Assembly: GCA_003156615.1 (NCBI GenBank)
Contig: PMHI01000564.1
Coordinates: forward strand, 2,162 to 9,596
DNA length: 7,435 nt
Source of the DNA: Acidobacteriaceae bacterium
GTDB taxonomy: Bacteria > Acidobacteriota > Terriglobia > Terriglobales > SbA1
Direction of reading: 5' to 3'
Shown: positions 6,580 through 7,435 of the stretch, piece after piece
Layout of the letters: the number at the start of each line of letters is the position of its first letter
Position numbering within the stretch: the first letter of the stretch is position 1
Translations under genes and position numbers: made by a program
Notes under the pieces: model-generated
What the model was told of the DNA's origin: nothing
The model's input: only the letters and a program-made list of their open reading frames with translations
The model's database searches: none

Positions 6580-6998
6580 TTGTTCCCTGAAAGCATCCGA
6601 GCGATTTTGGTGGATTACGGCCTATGCGCAAGTTGTGCCCCTAGACGGACTCTCAGCGACGATGGTCAGAAGTCCGCTTGGGAGAAGTGTTATCCCAGCC
6701 GCTTGCGAAGCAGCTATTCAATTCGGCACAGGAGAAAGGCCTTTAGCAACGGCACTCTGGCGGAGTGGTTGCGTTACGGAGGACCTGGTTACAAGGTCTA
6801 TGGTCGATCGAAGTTGTGCAACCTCCTATTCACGCGCGAACTTGTCCGGCGTCTCGCTGGGACCGGTGTGACTGTCAATGTTTTCATCCTGGGTTCGTTG
6901 CCACCCGGTTCGGTGACCAGGCGGGAGGTCTGATTTCGTTTAGCATTCGAATAGGCAAGCGCTTCGCCTTGTCGCCACAACGAGTGGCCTCAACATGA
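6580..6998 (+). pseudogene. Decayed short-chain dehydrogenase/reductase remnant
   Basis: The clear part is YGRSKLCNLLFTRELVRRLAG, the YxxxK active-site segment of retinol-dehydrogenase-like SDRs (Tyr codon 6799-6801, Lys codon 6811-6813), followed by TGVTVN. At the TTTT run 6881-6884 the expected continuation moves to another frame, where HPGFVATRFGDQAGG and FALSP follow, ending at a stop at 6996-6998. One missing T there would restore the family reading TVNVFHPGFVATRFG. Upstream pieces resembling family segments are RRTLSDDG (from 6643) and SSYSIRHRR (from 6709), with the usual 40 or so residues between them apparently shortened to about 10. ILVDYG may be a worn NNAG region. The N-terminal TGxxxGIG nucleotide-binding motif and the last 50 or so residues are not found. 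It begins 13 nt after the aminotransferase stop, so it may once have belonged to that operon. The YxxxK and HPGF segments are firm; the upstream alignment is tentative. Confidence 0.8.
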
Positions 6999-7015
6999 GA
7001 GATTGTCCGGTTCAA

Positions 7016-7030
7016 CCCCCGCCCAGGGGG
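7016..7030. repeat. Short GC inverted repeat
   Basis: CCCCC (7016-7020) and GGGGG (7026-7030) can pair around a GCCCA loop. It lies between the SDR remnant and the GYD gene promoter candidate and could act as a weak transcription barrier after the permease operon. No T-run follows in either direction, so it is not a standard intrinsic terminator. Confidence 0.3.
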
Positions 7031-7055
7031 CAATGAGTTATATGGCGACTCCCGC

Positions 7056-7084
7056 TTGACCGGAGATTCGGCCTCTGAAATCAT
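7056..7084 (+). promoter_or_regulatory. Candidate promoter of the GYD-domain gene
   Basis: TTGACC (7056-7061) and AATCAT (7079-7084) are separated by 17 bp. The start point would be near 7091, about 26 nt before the ATG and upstream of the ribosome-binding site. The -35 is the same hexamer as in the permease promoter and the -10 differs from it by one base, but it matches consensus at only four positions. Confidence 0.4.
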
Positions 7085-7106
7085 TGGCTCCCAATAAGTG
7101 AATCGA

Positions 7107-7112
7107 AGGAGG
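7107..7112 (+). promoter_or_regulatory. Strong ribosome-binding site of the GYD-domain gene
   Basis: AGGAGG, a full Shine-Dalgarno core, lies 4 nt before the ATG at 7117. It is the best ribosome-binding site in the window and fixes this start, suggesting good translation. Confidence 0.75.
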
Positions 7113-7116
7113 CTCT

Positions 7117-7435
7117 ATGCCACATTATCTTCACCAGATCGCGTATTCCCGCGAAGGATGGGAAGCGCTTCTGGCACATCCCCAGAACCGCATTGAGTCA
7201 GTAAGGCCCCCGATCGAGAAGCTGGGAGGCAAAATCGAAACAGCCTGGTTCGCCTTTGGAGAGTACGACGTAATCGTCATTACCGAACTGCCCGACAATG
7301 TGAGCGCGGCAGCGATTTCCATAGCTTTTGCAGGCGGTGGCGCGTGCAAGGCTGTCCAAACCACACCGCTGATGTCTCCGGAAGAAGCTGTGCAAGCCTT
7401 CAGGAAAGCCGGGCAGTGCGGCTATCGGCCAGCAA
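7117..7435 (+). CDS. GYD-domain protein (C-terminus cut by window edge)
   Basis: The 106 visible residues match the small GYD domain family. They show an N-terminal strand MPHYLHQIAYS, a helix SREGWEALLAHPQNR, a second segment RPPIEKLGGKIETAWFAFG, the name-giving motif GEYDVIVITELPD (48-60), and a C-terminal LMSPEEAVQAFRKAG helix ending in GYRPA. Such proteins are usually about 95-110 residues, so probably only a few residues are missing. The fold is a ferredoxin-like alpha/beta domain related to dimeric alpha-beta barrels, found alone in many soil bacteria; no reaction is established and I assign none. No signal peptide or membrane segment is seen. It has its own promoter candidate and a strong ribosome-binding site, so it is probably not part of the permease operon. 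Confidence 0.9.
   Translation, partial: MPHYLHQIAYSREGWEALLAHPQNRIESVRPPIEKLGGKIETAWFAFGEYDVIVITELPDNVSAAAISIAFAGGGACKAVQTTPLMSPEEAVQAFRKAGQCGYRPA

Noticed and set aside
7009..7030. tRNA T-arm-like GGTTCAACCCC
   Set aside because: The flanking bases do not form the 5-bp T stem, and no acceptor, D or anticodon arm is found around it, so it is neither a tRNA nor a supported attachment site.

Overview
The window most resembles a chromosomal segment from an Acidobacteriota member (Terriglobia-like). This is inferred from gene style, not from a marker gene: the Ser/Thr kinase at the left edge has the LGPYEI / GAGGMGEVY / DTRLDRTVAVKIL wording common in the expanded acidobacterial kinase families. 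The moderately GC-rich composition and the aminotransferase and GYD-type proteins fit too. No rRNA, tRNA, CRISPR array, insertion sequence or phage gene was seen.

Layout. The left half (1-3436) reads leftward. It holds a membrane-anchored Hanks-type Ser/Thr kinase cut by the window edge (1-1029), a 354-bp gap without a convincing gene, and a two-component pair: a NarL/FixJ-type response regulator (1384-2040) and a four-helix membrane PAS histidine kinase (2033-3436), overlapping by 8 nt. A 575-bp divergent intergenic region follows. The right half reads rightward: an APC-superfamily amino acid permease (4012-5409), a class I/II PLP-dependent aminotransferase (5466-6566), the decayed remnant of a short-chain dehydrogenase (6580-6998), and a GYD-domain protein cut by the right edge (7117-7435).

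How the genes may work together. The sensor kinase and regulator are almost certainly one translationally coupled signalling unit. The permease and aminotransferase are 56 nt apart with no terminator between them, which suggests uptake of an amino acid followed by transamination. The permease has a near-consensus sigma70-like promoter (TTGACC-N17-TATCAT), and a similar element (TTGACC-N17-AATCAT) precedes the GYD gene. Whether the divergent two-component system controls the permease operon is only a hypothesis. The Ser/Thr kinase has its own TATAAT box placed so close to its ATG that the mRNA would be nearly leaderless.

I did not find a clearly new multi-gene system. The points most worth a second look are the SDR remnant, the atypical H-box of the histidine kinase and its pairing with a LuxR-type regulator, the near-leaderless kinase promoter, and the hairpin-bearing divergent region.
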